A stretch of 64,000 bases of DNA from Amorphophallus konjac (lineage: Eukaryota > Streptophyta > Magnoliopsida > Alismatales > Araceae): assembly GCA_022559845.1 (NCBI GenBank), contig CM040125.1, positions 198,440,102 through 198,504,101 of the forward strand. The letters run 5' to 3'. Numbering within the stretch: position 1 is the stretch's first letter; every line of letters begins with the position of its first letter. The translations under genes were made by a program, and so were the position numbers. The notes beneath the pieces were generated by a model. The model was not told the origin of the DNA. It did not search any database and saw nothing but the letters and a program-made list of their open reading frames with translations. Shown in pieces: positions 43,564 to 54,895 of the stretch.

Positions 43564-46411
43564 TCAACTCTCCCCTCGACCCTCCTCGTCTCCCCCTCTA
43601 CGTGAGCTCTCAGCCTCCTCCTGTCCTCCCCGGGAAGACCTAGGAGGAGCCATCTGTCCCCGAGAAGCTGAAACCCTGTCACCCTGTGCTCCCCTCTCAG
43701 CATCTTCCCTCCTCTGGTGCTCGGAGGAAGTAACTAAATAATCGGTACTCGAGTAAGCTCGGGAATATCCCTCGCGCTGGGCCCGCTCGCGCCCTCGCCG
43801 ATAACGATCCTCCGCGTCCTTCACGCGCTGCTCAGCCATCCCCAATCTGGTAATCAACTGTACTCTCTCCAGCTCGCACTCCACTCGCTCCTCCCTCTCC
43901 CTCTGCCGCTCACTCCTCTCCACCCCGAGGAGAAGGCGCAGCTCTGCTACATCTCGAGGGAGCTCCTCTGCATCGCGCCGCTTCAGCTCTGCCTCTGCCA
44001 CGCGCAGCTCCTGTTCCTGCATCCAAAATCTTGATTAAATATTGATAATTGATAAAACTCCAAGACTAAGAGAACAGATTGCTTACTCTCTCCTGAAGGG
44101 AGGCCTCGGCTGCCTCTGCCCGAGCAACTGCACTGGCGAGCTGGCTCTCTAGCTCGGTGTGGTCGCAGACGGGCTGTGAAGAAGATGAAGCGCCATGCGA
44201 GGATCGGACTGCCTCTAGCTCCTCACGCTGAAAAGGAAGAGCATTATCATTAATTGAATTTCAAATCCAATCATTCTAAGTTTCAAGTGCTTACCAGCTC
44301 ATCGACAGTTTGCTGGAGCTCCTTGCGCTGTCGGACTGTGGAATCGAGGAGTCCCTGTACCATGGCCAGTCTCCCCTCTATGTCGAACTGCGAGAACACA
44401 TTGTTAATCACATATTGAATAATCAACAACAATCGAATTTAAGGGCATACCTGTCCGCGAGCGCTCTGATAGACTCGGCTGCCGTATGCCTGTGAGTATG
44501 CTTGAAGGTAGGCATCATCTGAATGTACTCCTGCAGGAACTGCTCGGCCATGCTTCTTCCAATCTGCCAACTGCTCTCGGGCACGCTGCCGCCAGTCGTC
44601 TGTACCCTGCAGGCCTCGGAAGCGTCGTCCAGGTCGTGGGTCCGTCGCCTGGGTCGGGAACTCCACCACCGCCTGATGAAGCCCAAGTGTCCTCATGATC
44701 AACCTGTGGTATAGTGGCTCGACCAGGTTGAGGGCATGCAACCAAATCTCTCTCCCGAAGAAAGGGATGGCTGGCTCCACCCAGGGCATCACCTCGGCTC
44801 TCCCCTGATAGGGAGTCCAGTCCACCTGCATAATTCAATTTATCATTGCCCTTAATTTCACTCATAACTAAATTCAATTTCAAAATTCAATCTTACCTCT
44901 ATAGGGGGCATCATGTCTAGCGTCTCCTGGATGTGGGTGACCTGGTCCTTTAGAGACCGGCCGTCTCGTGTAGGGGTCCATCGTCTGGCCAGGGGCAGTC
45001 GGTCCCCTCGATCCTCCCAGGCTCGTCGGAGGGTAGGAAGGTATAAGTAGCTCCAAACCTGAAACATAGCTCATATGATCAACATAAAAGGCAGGTGCAT
45101 AATTCACAAGTTTGATGTCTAGAGAAATACCTGAAGTAGAGGGTAGAACCCCCCGAGTGAAGACTGGAGTGAGGAGATGCCGAAGCTGTCAAACAAGTGG
45201 GCTAGGACTGTCGCACCCCAGGCATATCGTCCCACTCTGTCTAGGTCCTCCAATAAGGGTAGAAAATGGCAGCTCACTGCGTCGCCCTGGGTCGCTAGAA
45301 GCAGCTTGCCGATCAGCAAAATGAGGAACCTCCTCAGCTCCATGTCTGCCTGTGGGCCTGCCTCAGTAGTAAAGCTCTCCCTGGCCCCTGCTTCCAGCCT
45401 CTTCTCATGAGCTGTCGAAGTCTCCCCCACCTCCCTCTGTGTGTGGAACAGGCCGAGACTCTCCTGCAGGATGATCCTCGACACTAGTGAGGTCCGGCCT
45501 GTACCCTCCAGCTCCAAGCCCAGCAGCCTGCGCGCCATCTCCCGGTAGTCGAGGTAGGTGTAGCCCGTCACTGCCGATCCGTGCACCCGCAGCCCGGTGA
45601 TGCGCGTGACGTCCTCCAAGGTCGGGATCATATGACCTCAGGGGAAGAGGAAAGCCTTGCATCCCGTGTCCCATCTGACTTTTAGGGCCCTTATCAACCC
45701 CACATCAACCCTCAGCACTTCTATCTCCAGAAATTCCCCGAAGCCCATATGGCGGAGGCGGGCCCTTTGAAACTCCGGTAGTGCGTGGTAAGCTGCCCGG
45801 ACCAATGTCCAAGAAATTCGGGCACGCACTGCACCCTCCACACCCTGCACACAACGTAAAAGAAGAAATAATCAATTTCTGTGATCATCAAACAAAAGGC
45901 AAATCAGAAAATGAAAAACTTGCATGCTGTTATATGTCGCGCTATATCGTCATAGCGCGTTCTTCAAGAACGCGCTATGAAGATATAGCGCGTTCCCCTT
46001 CTGTAGGTAGGGGGTGACCTCCATTCCCCGCAATTTGTCTTATGGGCATTCTTCCCTACATTTTGATCTTCAGGGGCATTCCCCTTTCCGTTTTCATCAC
46101 ATAAGAAAGGAAAAATAAGAAAAATCAAATCAAAAACAAGTTTAGGGTGATTTTCTTACCACCTGGCGTTTTCGGGCCGCCGCGCCTCCGACGGGCTCCG
46201 CCGCCACTTCCTCGGCCGCCGGGACGCCTTCAACTTCTTCGGCCTCGTCTGGGTGGACGTCCATTTCGTCTCCCGCGAGTCGAGCCGAGACCGTCGCCTC
46301 CGAGTCGGAGGGTTCTTCCGCGGGAGGGGGCGCCCGTTCCTCTTCCACGTCCGATCTTTGGCGGCCGCGGGTGGCACGCCGTTTGGAGCGTCGAGGAGCA
46401 TCACCCGCCAT
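43564..46411 (-). CDS. Antisense plant-mobile-domain (PMD) gene, seven exons, one stop
   Basis: Exons on the minus strand: 46411-46160, 45844-45131, 45058-44897, 44825-44451, 44387-44295, 44227-44087, 44016-43564. Every exon length is a multiple of three, all introns are GT-AG and phase 0, and the sum is 730 codons with the stop. Residues 1-84 are basic then acidic with an NLS-like RRSKRRATRGRQR. Exons 2-4 (85-501) hold the PMD (PF10536 type), recognisable by IPTLEDVTRITGL then GSAVTGYTYLD near residue 157. Exons 5-7 (502-729) are Glu/Arg-rich coiled coil (LRVAEAELKRRDAEELPRD) with a low-complexity tail. A TGA at 45638-45640 interrupts codon 153; all else is open. PMD proteins of the MAIN/MAIL1 group act in nuclear gene and transposon silencing, and PMDs also occur inside plant transposons. 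Function here is inferred only. Dyad pairs lie upstream and in intron 1. Confidence 0.75.
45939..45991. promoter_or_regulatory. Dyad pair in intron 1 of the PMD gene
   Basis: GCGCTAT-ATCGTC-ATAGCGC (45939-45958) and GCGCTAT-GAAGAT-ATAGCGC (45972-45991), starts 33 bp apart, inside the intron 45845-46159. The 13 bp between them, GTTCTTCAAGAAC, is itself a perfect palindrome around one base. Confidence 0.85.
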
Positions 46412-46538
46412 CAGATTGATGCAAATGGGGGCTAGGGCTGGTGAGAGGCTGAGAAGGCGAGAGAGGAGATGGGAGAGGGAAGGAGTAAGTTTGAATAATA
46501 GAAGGGGGGGCGGTTTTGAAAACCTGTGGTTAATGGAC

Positions 46539-46587
46539 GCGCTACATGTTCATAGCGCGACACTGTCGCGCTATGTACATATAGCGC
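46539..46587. promoter_or_regulatory. Dyad pair upstream of the PMD gene
   Basis: GCGCTAC-ATGTTC-ATAGCGC (46539-46558, one mismatch) and GCGCTAT-GTACAT-ATAGCGC (46568-46587), starts 29 bp apart, 128-176 bp upstream of the PMD start codon. The position suits a promoter site for the antisense gene. Confidence 0.82.
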
Positions 46588-46639
46588 GATAAGTAAATTA
46601 ATAAGAAAATGAAAGGGGGAGGGAGAGAAGAGGAATGAC

Positions 46640-46810
46640 ATGAATGAATGAGAACTTGTGTTCTTTTGCTTGAATTTGCTTAAACATTGTGATTGATTAT
46701 ATGTTTACTTATGTTTGAATTTGCTTAAACATTGAGATTGCTTGAATTTGCTTAACATTGAGGTTGCATTTGCTTGAATTTGCTTGTGCCTAACATTGAG
46801 ATTGCAGGAA
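46640..46810. repeat. Short tandem repeat, TTTGCTTGAATTTGCTTAAACATTG
   Basis: Four or five imperfect copies of GAATTTGCTTAAACATTG with GATTG or GGTTG following. No coding potential. Confidence 0.6.
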
Positions 46811-47756
46811 GAGAAGAAACATATGCCATGCCATCAGGAAAGTATTTCTGTGTCCCTTCTTTTATTGCATTACTATATGCTATTTATATTATTATCTCAA
46901 GGACCGGCTGGTTCTCTGTATGTTCCGGGATTTGATTTCCCCTCTACCAAAAATAGTGATGATCTAGAAACATGCAGTTAATCGTCGGATAGGCCGTTAG
47001 ATCAAAAGAATTTGGGGACGATGGACTCTATCTCGCACGTCGTGATTGCGGATAATTCTTGACTCGAGTTTGTTTGATTTAGCAATATTATCCTTGAGTA
47101 ACTTATATTTTATCCTTCCTTTACATTTGTTTTAAGGATTTCTTTTTATTTTAGCCCTGCATGCATCATGCCATTTCTTTTGCATCCATAAATGCCCAAT
47201 TCTTCTTCCTAATTGAGGATCGATTTTGCTTATGTTCTTGAACTAAGAAATTCAATTCCATTCCGAATTTGAAGGATTGCTCCAAGTTGAGCACTGGATC
47301 TTGCTGGTCGATGTGACCCTTGCCTGGAATTTGCTTATCACCTTTTTAATCCAATCTCCGTCTTTTGATCCACTCCTTAGCTGTGAACCGCACGATGGCG
47401 TCGATGGGTCCGCCGAGCTCGCGTCTATTCCACTAACTGAGTAAAATTCGTAGTTGCTACGCGTTGCGGATGCCTCTTTTGTACAAGAGGTTGATCAGTT
47501 CCTTTTTTTTTTTCTTGTTCCGTGCCTATCATTCTAGGCAGGAGTCACTGGTGCCGGCTTGACCTTGTGGTTAGCTCGGAGTTTTCTGGATCATTCCTAT
47601 CATTTGTCGGTTGTAATGGGTGTCTTTTCTCCTTGATATCCACTTTTCAGTCCGCTCTACTGCATTTTCACTTCATCTCCCCGTCACTACCACTATGTGT
47701 CATCTCCGTGTTATTTCTGTTTCACCTCCGTTTCGCTCCCCTGCAAAGCGGATATC
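46811..47756. other. Gypsy-like 3' internal noncoding region
   Basis: No domain recognised. A CACGATGGCGTCGATGGGTC stretch and a poly-T run (47500-47512) are the only notable points; open frames at 47522-47844 run into the LTR and are not considered genes. Confidence 0.4.
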
Positions 47757-47766
47757 AAGGAGGGGC
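47757..47766 (+). other. Gypsy-like polypurine tract
   Basis: AAGGAGGGGC, three bases before the 3' LTR; short and broken by the final C, but in the expected place. Confidence 0.6.
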
Positions 47767-47769
47767 ATC

Positions 47770-49182
47770 TGTAGACACCCAATTTTAGCCGATAAATTGA
47801 GCATTTTCTTTGTTCTCCTAGTCGATGCCCCAATTGATCCTTAATTGGTTAATTTTCTGGGATTTCTTACCCTTTCTTGGCCCAACGCTTCAATTCCATA
47901 CCTTGGATCTCGTCTCGAGTCTGGCATTCCCGTGCTATTCGTTCTTATCGCTTTCTTATTCATAGCGCGTTGTGGATCTAATTAAAATTATCCTTTGATC
48001 AGTTGTTATTTCTTGACATTTGATCATTATGACATCCATTTTGGGTGTTACTCTCGTTCAACATTTGATTAAATGACTGCCCAATGGTTTTTTCTCCGTT
48101 TTTATACCATTTAATGGGCCTTTACTTGTTGCGCTATATCTCCATAGCGCGTTCTGCATTATCGCGCTATGGAAGTATAGCGCCTTATCAGACAGAGTCC
48201 CTCTCCAGGCCGGACTCCCTTATTTCGATTCAGAGGCCTTATTGGGTAAGTTGCTGACTGTGTTTCTTATCCAGGAAGGTTTCTAAACCTAGCAGGAACC
48301 TTTCCCCCTCATTAATCAGCAATATTACCTCGATTTGAGCCGCCAATCATCGGATTGAATCAACTCCGACCTAGGGTTAATGTTCGACCTCTTTCCTATA
48401 AACTCATCCCTTTGGCCGTCGTCTGAGGGGGATGCAACTCGAGTTATTGACGAGGAGGAGGAAATACTCCGTGCACAATCAATAAATCCTCGCTCCTCGC
48501 ACGTTCAAGGGAGTATTTAGGGCTTTTCCTTGTGTTCTTCCTCTTTCATCTTTCTTTTCCCCTCCGGATTTTTAATCTTTGCATTGCATCCTGATTTCAA
48601 AACACTCCTTTTACAAAATACATGCATTCACACACACCACACCTATCTTTTGCCCATCCATAGGGGTTTAAAAACCACCAAACCCTCAGGTAATCGAGCC
48701 CCCCTTTTACATGCTTTTGATTAAGGATAAGGGCAGATTATACTCAAATCTCGATCTAATGGGCTTTATATTTGTTGTTTATGATTGTTCACAGGCACTG
48801 GAAGATTGATACGTGGAGCCCTTGCACCTTGGCCGGCCTTGGAGCAAGGAAGGAACGAAACCAAATACACCCCGCTACCTGTCTGATATCGCGCTATACG
48901 AAGATAGCGCGACCTGAAGAAAGCGCTAGGACGATATGGCGCGTTAATCTCCAGGCCCCCGGCTCTTCTTTATGAATTTCTGAGGTATGTGACATGCCTC
49001 ATCCTAATCTCTTATTGTTTGGCATGTTTCTAGCTTCAGTGGCGATCACGGATTTTAATTATTGCATGTGATTTTCCCCCCTTTTTTTTCATCATTAATT
49101 GAGTGCTAGATTAATATCTTGTTTTAAAACAAAATCATCATCTTTTATCAATTTGGGGTTAATCATAAATTGCACATCTACA
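47770..49182 (+). repeat. Gypsy-like element 3' LTR
   Basis: 1413 bp, nearly identical to 36648-38061, with only scattered substitutions and a shorter C/T homopolymer near 49075. Dyads are at 48131, 48164 and 48891 (decayed partner 48923). Confidence 0.92.
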
Positions 49183-49187
49183 CCAGG

Positions 49188-51212
49188 GTTCCACCCAAAC
49201 CTATTAAGTGGTTGAGGATGAATGGTATGATAGACTTGGGCTCTAGGAAAATAGGGATGAGCAAATGGGTTCCTAGCTGCACTTGGTCTCCCTGCCACCT
49301 TTGACCCTCTAGGTTTCTGAACTGACTTATATTGGGTCTTTTTCAGAGCAGTTGATGGTGATAGAGACTTAGCAGCCTTGGGCTGGGGTTTTGATGTGCA
49401 AGCTGGCTGACCCCTAGCCTTGGACTTATCCTTGGAAGAAGAGCATGCAGCTCTAGGCTCTACAACTTTTTGCTTTCCCTTATCCTTAGCACTGGGCACT
49501 TTTGATTTAACATTATTGAAGGTAAATTTTTCATTGACTATTTTTATGAGTGGTCCTCTATTCTTTTCTCCCACACATGAAATAGTTTTCAATTCAAAGC
49601 TCTTTTTAGCTGAGGGATTAAAGCCGAGACCCTCCTTTCTGAAATTAACTCTTGACCCTAGCAAGGCATTTAGATTTTCTGTTCCTTGGGTCATGCTTTC
49701 AATGATTTTCATTCTATCAGAATTTTCATTTTCTAGTTTTTCAGTTCTCTTCAATTCAACATTCACTGACAAGGTAGCTTCATATTTTTCATTTGAAATC
49801 TTTATTTCTTTTTCAGACTTCTGAATTTTCAATTTTAATTCATCAACAACATTTTTTAGCAATTCTTTTTCTTTCCTACAATCAATCACAACATGCTTTA
49901 ATTTATCAAAATCAGAACATGTATTTTTCAATTTGTCATTCTCTGATTGTAAGCATGCAACCTTATAAGAAAGTGTTTTATCATTAACCAGAGAGTTCAT
50001 TTTCTTCTTCAAGAGTCTGTTTTCCTTCCTAATATCATTAGTTTTATCTAACAGATCTCCATAAGCATCTGCCCAATCAGAAATAGTGTAATGTTTGAAA
50101 AGGGATGATACCTGATCAGACTCTTGTTCTTCATCTCCATTTCTGGCCATCAAGCAGATGTCCTTTTCTGATTTTCCACTATCTGAGGAAGTGCTCAGCG
50201 TGCCTTCTTCCTCATCACTCCATGTACTGACCATGGCCTTTCCCTTTGGCGCCTTCTTCCATGGTCTTCCTTTCATTATCTGTAACTCTGGACAATCAGC
50301 CTTCATATGACCTGTCTTCCTGCAATGATAACAAGCATTAACATCAAATTTTTCAGCAGGGTTAAATTTATACCTGTTTTGCTTCCTGCTGTGGTATTTT
50401 CTGTAGAGATTCTTCCCTTCTCTTTTAAGAAATCTACTGAACTCTCTTGTGATCATAGCTATTTCATCCTTTTCAAGATCTGATCCAGATGAACTCCGAT
50501 CACTGGATGATCCAATGCTGCTGGACTACTTTGAGCAGCTATGCTTGGCCTTCAGAGCGATAGGCTTCCTGTTTTCGAGCTCTTCAGCTTGTAGTAAATT
50601 CATCTCGTACGCCATCAAGGAACCTATCAGCTCATTGGGTTTCATCTTTTGTAGATCTTTTGACTCCTCAACCACAGTTGCTTTGGTATACCATATAGGA
50701 CTCAATGATCGAAGGATCTTCCTTACAACTTCATGATCAGTATAACTCTTTCCCAGATTTCTTAGACCATTTGTGATGATGGTCAGACGAGCATACATTT
50801 CGGTCACTGTCTCACCAGGCTTCATCCGAAATGCTTCATACTTTGACACTAGCATATTTGCCATTGTCTCTCTCACTTCAGATGTTCCCTCATAGATAAC
50901 TTCGAGGGTATCCCACATCTCCTGCGCTGTCTTGCAGGATGACACTCTGTCAAATTCAGTGGGATGGAGTGCACACTGAATGGCATTGATAGCGCTCCAA
51001 TTCAGAGTAGATTTTCAGACTTCTTCTCTGGTCCATAATTCCTCATTCTCATGTAGCTCATAAGGACCTTTGCTCACAATTTTCCATACCTCATAATCTT
51101 TGGCTCGAAGGAAGACCTGCATCCAGTTCTTCCAATATGGGAAGTTGGAACCATCGAAGAAAGGTGGCTTCGTAGTGGACTGACCCTCTGCTGTTAGACC
51201 TCTAGCATCCAT
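49188..51212 (-). pseudogene. gag: Copia-3 gag, N-terminal and central part
   Basis: Start codon at 51210-51212 on the minus strand, about 42 bp inside the primer site. The N-terminus has the DUF4219 motif PPFFDGSNFPYWKNWMQVFL and KIVSKGPYELHENE, followed by a stop near 51015. The UBN2 capsid part (VIYEGTSEVRETMANML) runs 50945-50526 with another stop. The long remaining frame (50456 leftward) has a zinc knuckle CYHCRKTGHMKADC near 50330, an acidic Ser-rich linker, a coiled coil (about 50050-49660) and a basic tail. The frame runs into the gypsy-like LTR and resumes at 36647. A related but distinct sequence from Copia-1 gag. Confidence 0.88.
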
Positions 51213-51253
51213 GGCCGATCCTCTTTAGGATGTTAGTCCTGCACAAAGAGTTA

Positions 51254-51266
51254 GGCTCTGATACCA
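51254..51266 (-). other. Copia-3 primer-binding site
   Basis: Minus strand TGGTATCAGAGCC, two bases after the 5' LTR, complementary to initiator tRNA-Met. Confidence 0.9.
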
Positions 51267-51268
51267 AT

Positions 51269-53891
51269 TGTTGGGACGCTAAAGGGTGATCTAGAGGGGG
51301 GTGAATAGATCAATCACCCGTTAAAAATTTACTGCAGCAGAATCAAATGCGGAATGAAAACTTCTACTAAACAGATAGTGGGCACAATGTGAAAACCACC
51401 CAGAACAGATGAAGAACCGTCCTAAGCAACCATCAACTGCGCAAAGATAGAAAAATAGATTCTAAGCAAACCATAAAACAATCACACAGTAGACAAAGAT
51501 TTTTAGGTGGTTCGGTCCTCCAAACCTACATCCACCCCACACTCAACCCGAGTGTGGCTTACAGCTGATTCACAGCTTGAACCGCTGGGCCTCACAGCTT
51601 GCCTACAATCCGCTGAGCCTCAAAGCTTGCTATCCGAGGTATCCACCTCGCCTGCTGAGCCTCACAGCTTACTGTCCAGAGGAATCCTCCTCTGCAAAAC
51701 CTGCTGGACAATACAGCTTAGCCGTCTAGTGGAATCCACCACTGCAAGTGCTGCCACACAGCTTGAACACAATAGTTTCGGAAGACAAAACAAAAGACAA
51801 ACAAAATAAAAAGGAAATGTATCCCTGTAGGGAATATCGCTCAAACAAGTGAGCAACCTCAGATCTGGTTTTGAACCAGAGATCTGAGGAATGAACTCCT
51901 TCTCTCTCTCTCTCTCTTCTTCTTCTCTTCACACTCTGCTCGAGCTCTCTATCTCTCACTTTTTCTCTTCTACTTCTTCTCTCTTTCTTTTCTTCTTCCT
52001 CTCTTTTCTCTGGATCGAACAGCTCTCTATTCTTTCTCTCTGCTTCTGCTCTTCTCTTTCTCTCCTTCTGCTTCGATCAGTCTTCATCTGTGGACGAAGG
52101 TTTCCATTTATAAGCAGTCACAGCAGGAGCAACACTGGGCGCGTGTCTTCCACATTTCCCGCCCAAGTGTTTTGGCCACATGTCATCCTGTTAGCCCTTC
52201 CAACCTCGGATCACGTGCCCCTTCATTAAGCTTCACGAACAGAGCCTGTCAGATAGAGAATTATCAGTTTAATGTCAACACATTGTATAGACTTCGTTCG
52301 ATGCATCAAGCAATGTGTAGACTTGATAATGCGAAGACAATGTATAGACTTTGCAGTGTGTGCAGTGATGCACAAGATGAAGCATGCACAATGGCTGTAT
52401 GGACTTGGCGTTCTGAACAATGTACATACTTACTGTGAAGAACAATGCCCAAATGCAGTGTATGGACTTAGCGTGAATGCAATGCAAACACAAGAGTGTA
52501 GAGACTTGATGAATGCGATGTAGACACACAGAGTGTGTAGACTTGATGTACAATGCATTCTAGGCAAACCCTGTACAGACTTGAATGATGAAGCACACGA
52601 TGCAATGTGAAGACTTTGAAGAACATTTGCTGTACAGACTTCGAATCAATAGTTGCACGATGTACAGACATACTCGATGTACATACTTCCTATATGCTCA
52701 ATACTATGCACAACAAATGTATATACTTGCTGTAAGGGATGTGCAGACTTGATAAATGAACCAATGTATAGACTTAGACAGTCTTGCTAACATGCATGAA
52801 CAAAATGCATTGTATATACTTGGCCAATGCAACGATGTACAGACTTGCACAGCTCCAGCTACAGTGCAGTGTATGGACATGAAGAATGATGCATGTAACG
52901 GATGTATAGACTTTGCAATGTTCAACTGAGACGGAAGATGAGACGGACGGCTGGACAGACTTTTCACCAGATGCATGAGACACTAAACAGCCAAGGCTGT
53001 ATAGACTTCTAAATGCAGACGAACGATGTATAGACTTGCCAAGGGAAAGACTGTACAGACTTGAGCAAAGCAAAGCAATTGAATGTATAGACTTCACGAT
53101 GTGTAGACTTGCAAGTGCAACGTAGGTAAAATCACTAGTGTACAGACTTGCTAGTTGCAACGTAGGTAAAATATACCAATGTATAGACTTGCATGAGACG
53201 GTGAATGAGACGATGAAGTTTGTACAGACTTTAACAGTGAGACACTGGACGCTGTACATACTTGAAAACAATGCATGCTTCAATGTGAAGACTTCGCCTA
53301 TGCATAAGATGCTAATTGAGACGGTCCAGTGTATATACTTATGCTATGCTGTAAGATGGCAGTGTACACACTTGGTGTCCACTTTAGACGCTCAGTGAGA
53401 CGGTGAGCAATGTACAGACTTTATGAACAATGCATGAATGTATAGACTTGTTCGATGAATGCATGAACAGGCCGGCTGTACAGACTTGCCAATGTTCAAG
53501 TCCAATATATAGACTTGCCATGTCTGCCCCAAAAGCGATGTATGAGCTTACGCAGTTAAAGGATGTATAGACTTATGTTCTAAACGATCGCAAACACAAC
53601 ACAATATAATGTATAGACATTGAGTGTGTAGACTTATGTGTGTGCAGTGTGTAGACCTATGTGTGTGTGCATTGTGTAGACTTGATGCACTGACTGTACA
53701 CACTTCAGAAAGTGCGATGTATAGACATGCGAATCTGGGGGGTCGACCCATCTAAGTGCACTGATGCAATGTATGCACAAAGCAGATATTGAACTGAAGC
53801 TAACTGACATAATGCAATGCATCTATACTGACTCACTGTGTTGCTATCATCAAAACAACATAGCATATGCTTGTGCCTAAAAGGCACAACA
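51269..53891 (-). repeat. Copia-3 5' LTR
   Basis: 2623 bp, very similar to 24029-26655, with the same U3 motif array (about 52283-53735), TATA variant TTATAAATGG at 52104-52113 and U5 array (about 51570-51775). Confidence 0.92.
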
Positions 53892-54895
53892 ACCAATAGG
53901 TCCCCAGTGCAGAACAAGACCCAAACACGTGAGGATCACTTGGGCTATCTTCGTGCCTTCAACTCCAATGATTGACATGTGATCCTAGGATGGCCGGCTC
54001 ACTTCCAAGGATGAAATATTCTTCATTGCCAAGTGGACCAATTGAATTTCAGTGGATTGATCATCTCATCCAAGAGAATTCCAGAGCCTCTGCTACTGGA
54101 CTTAATTGCCAAGTGTCCTCTAGATACAAAGTATTTACTGGACTTAAGTACTCTTAAAAGAAAATTATTGATGAACACAAGAAAATTTTGAAAATGAATG
54201 CAAAATATTGAGTATGAGAATTTGTTGAAACCCAGGAGTGAATTCAGAAATTCTTGCATGCTTAACCTCAATACTAGTCTTTGTAGCTCCTAGATGTGTC
54301 ATTAACTTTGGATAAGTAAGATAAAAAAGGATTAACAAAGTTATAATATACAGATTTGGTTCATTTCTATTAAACTTGAATGCAGAAATTTTTCAATGAA
54401 ATTTTATTGCTAAACTCTGACCTCATTAGATTTGAACCATGCTATACATAAGGAACATATCATACATTCGTTATAATGGAAGACTCTGCACTTAAGCCAT
54501 GATTGATTTATGAGATTTGTATCAGATTGAGATTTATCTTGACCTATTTTGACAAACTTCAATTTCATCTTTCAAATATTGCTTCAAACATCCTTGTCCA
54601 TCTGAATTGATGTCGATTCTACCTGCTGTCAGTTGTGATTCCTTTCAATTTTGTGTCACCAGGGGAGAAAGCCCCACCATTCAGAAAAATTCTGTTTCAC
54701 TCATCTCTAAGTTCTAATTATGCTCTCAAACTATTTTATTTTATGATGTCAAAGGGGGAGAATAGTTTGTGAGTCATTGTCATTAGGTGTAGGAGATGTT
54801 GCATAGTTTAAATGTGGCTGTCTTGTGCATATTGATCTTCATGCTATATTGATTTTTATGACTTACAGTATTGCCATCATCAAAAAGGGGGAGAT
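53892..54895 (+). mobile_element. Copia-2 3' internal remnant with polypurine tracts
   Basis: Begins at the Copia-3 target duplication. No coding domain. CAAAGGGGGAGAA lies at about 54751 and the main tract AAAAAGGGGGAGATT is at 54882-54895, directly before TGTTGTGCCCC. The arrangement is that of a Sirevirus 3' end on the plus strand. Confidence 0.65.

Larger units (their letters stand above)
36648..49182 (+). mobile_element. Gypsy-like 12.5-kb LTR element with antisense PMD gene
   Basis: LTRs of 1414 and 1413 bp (36648-38061, 47770-49182; TGTAGACACCC...GCACATCTACA) are nearly identical, so the insertion is young. The target duplication CCAGG is perfect (36643-36647, 49183-49187). A primer-site-like TTGGCGATCACGGTGGG follows the 5' LTR and a purine tract precedes the 3' LTR. 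The sense strand has only a Pro-rich ORF; no RT or integrase was found. An intron-bearing PMD gene runs antisense. The layout recalls Tat-lineage Ty3/gypsy elements, which are known to carry extra sense or antisense ORFs, but without RT the lineage is unproved. Confidence 0.88.
24029..53891 (-). mobile_element. Copia-3: gag-only Sirevirus-type element with two insertions
   Basis: LTRs at 24029-26655 (3') and 51269-53891 (5') run TGTTGGGACG...GGCACAACA on the plus strand. The perfect target duplication ACCAA lies at 24024-24028 and 53892-53896. On the minus strand the order is 5' LTR, initiator tRNA-Met primer site, gag, noncoding, polypurine tract, 3' LTR. Removing the two nested elements leaves about 10 kb, of which only about 4.7 kb is internal. 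No protease, integrase, RT or RNase H motif was found, so the element is non-autonomous. The insertion site was inside Copia-2-type repeats. Confidence 0.92.
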
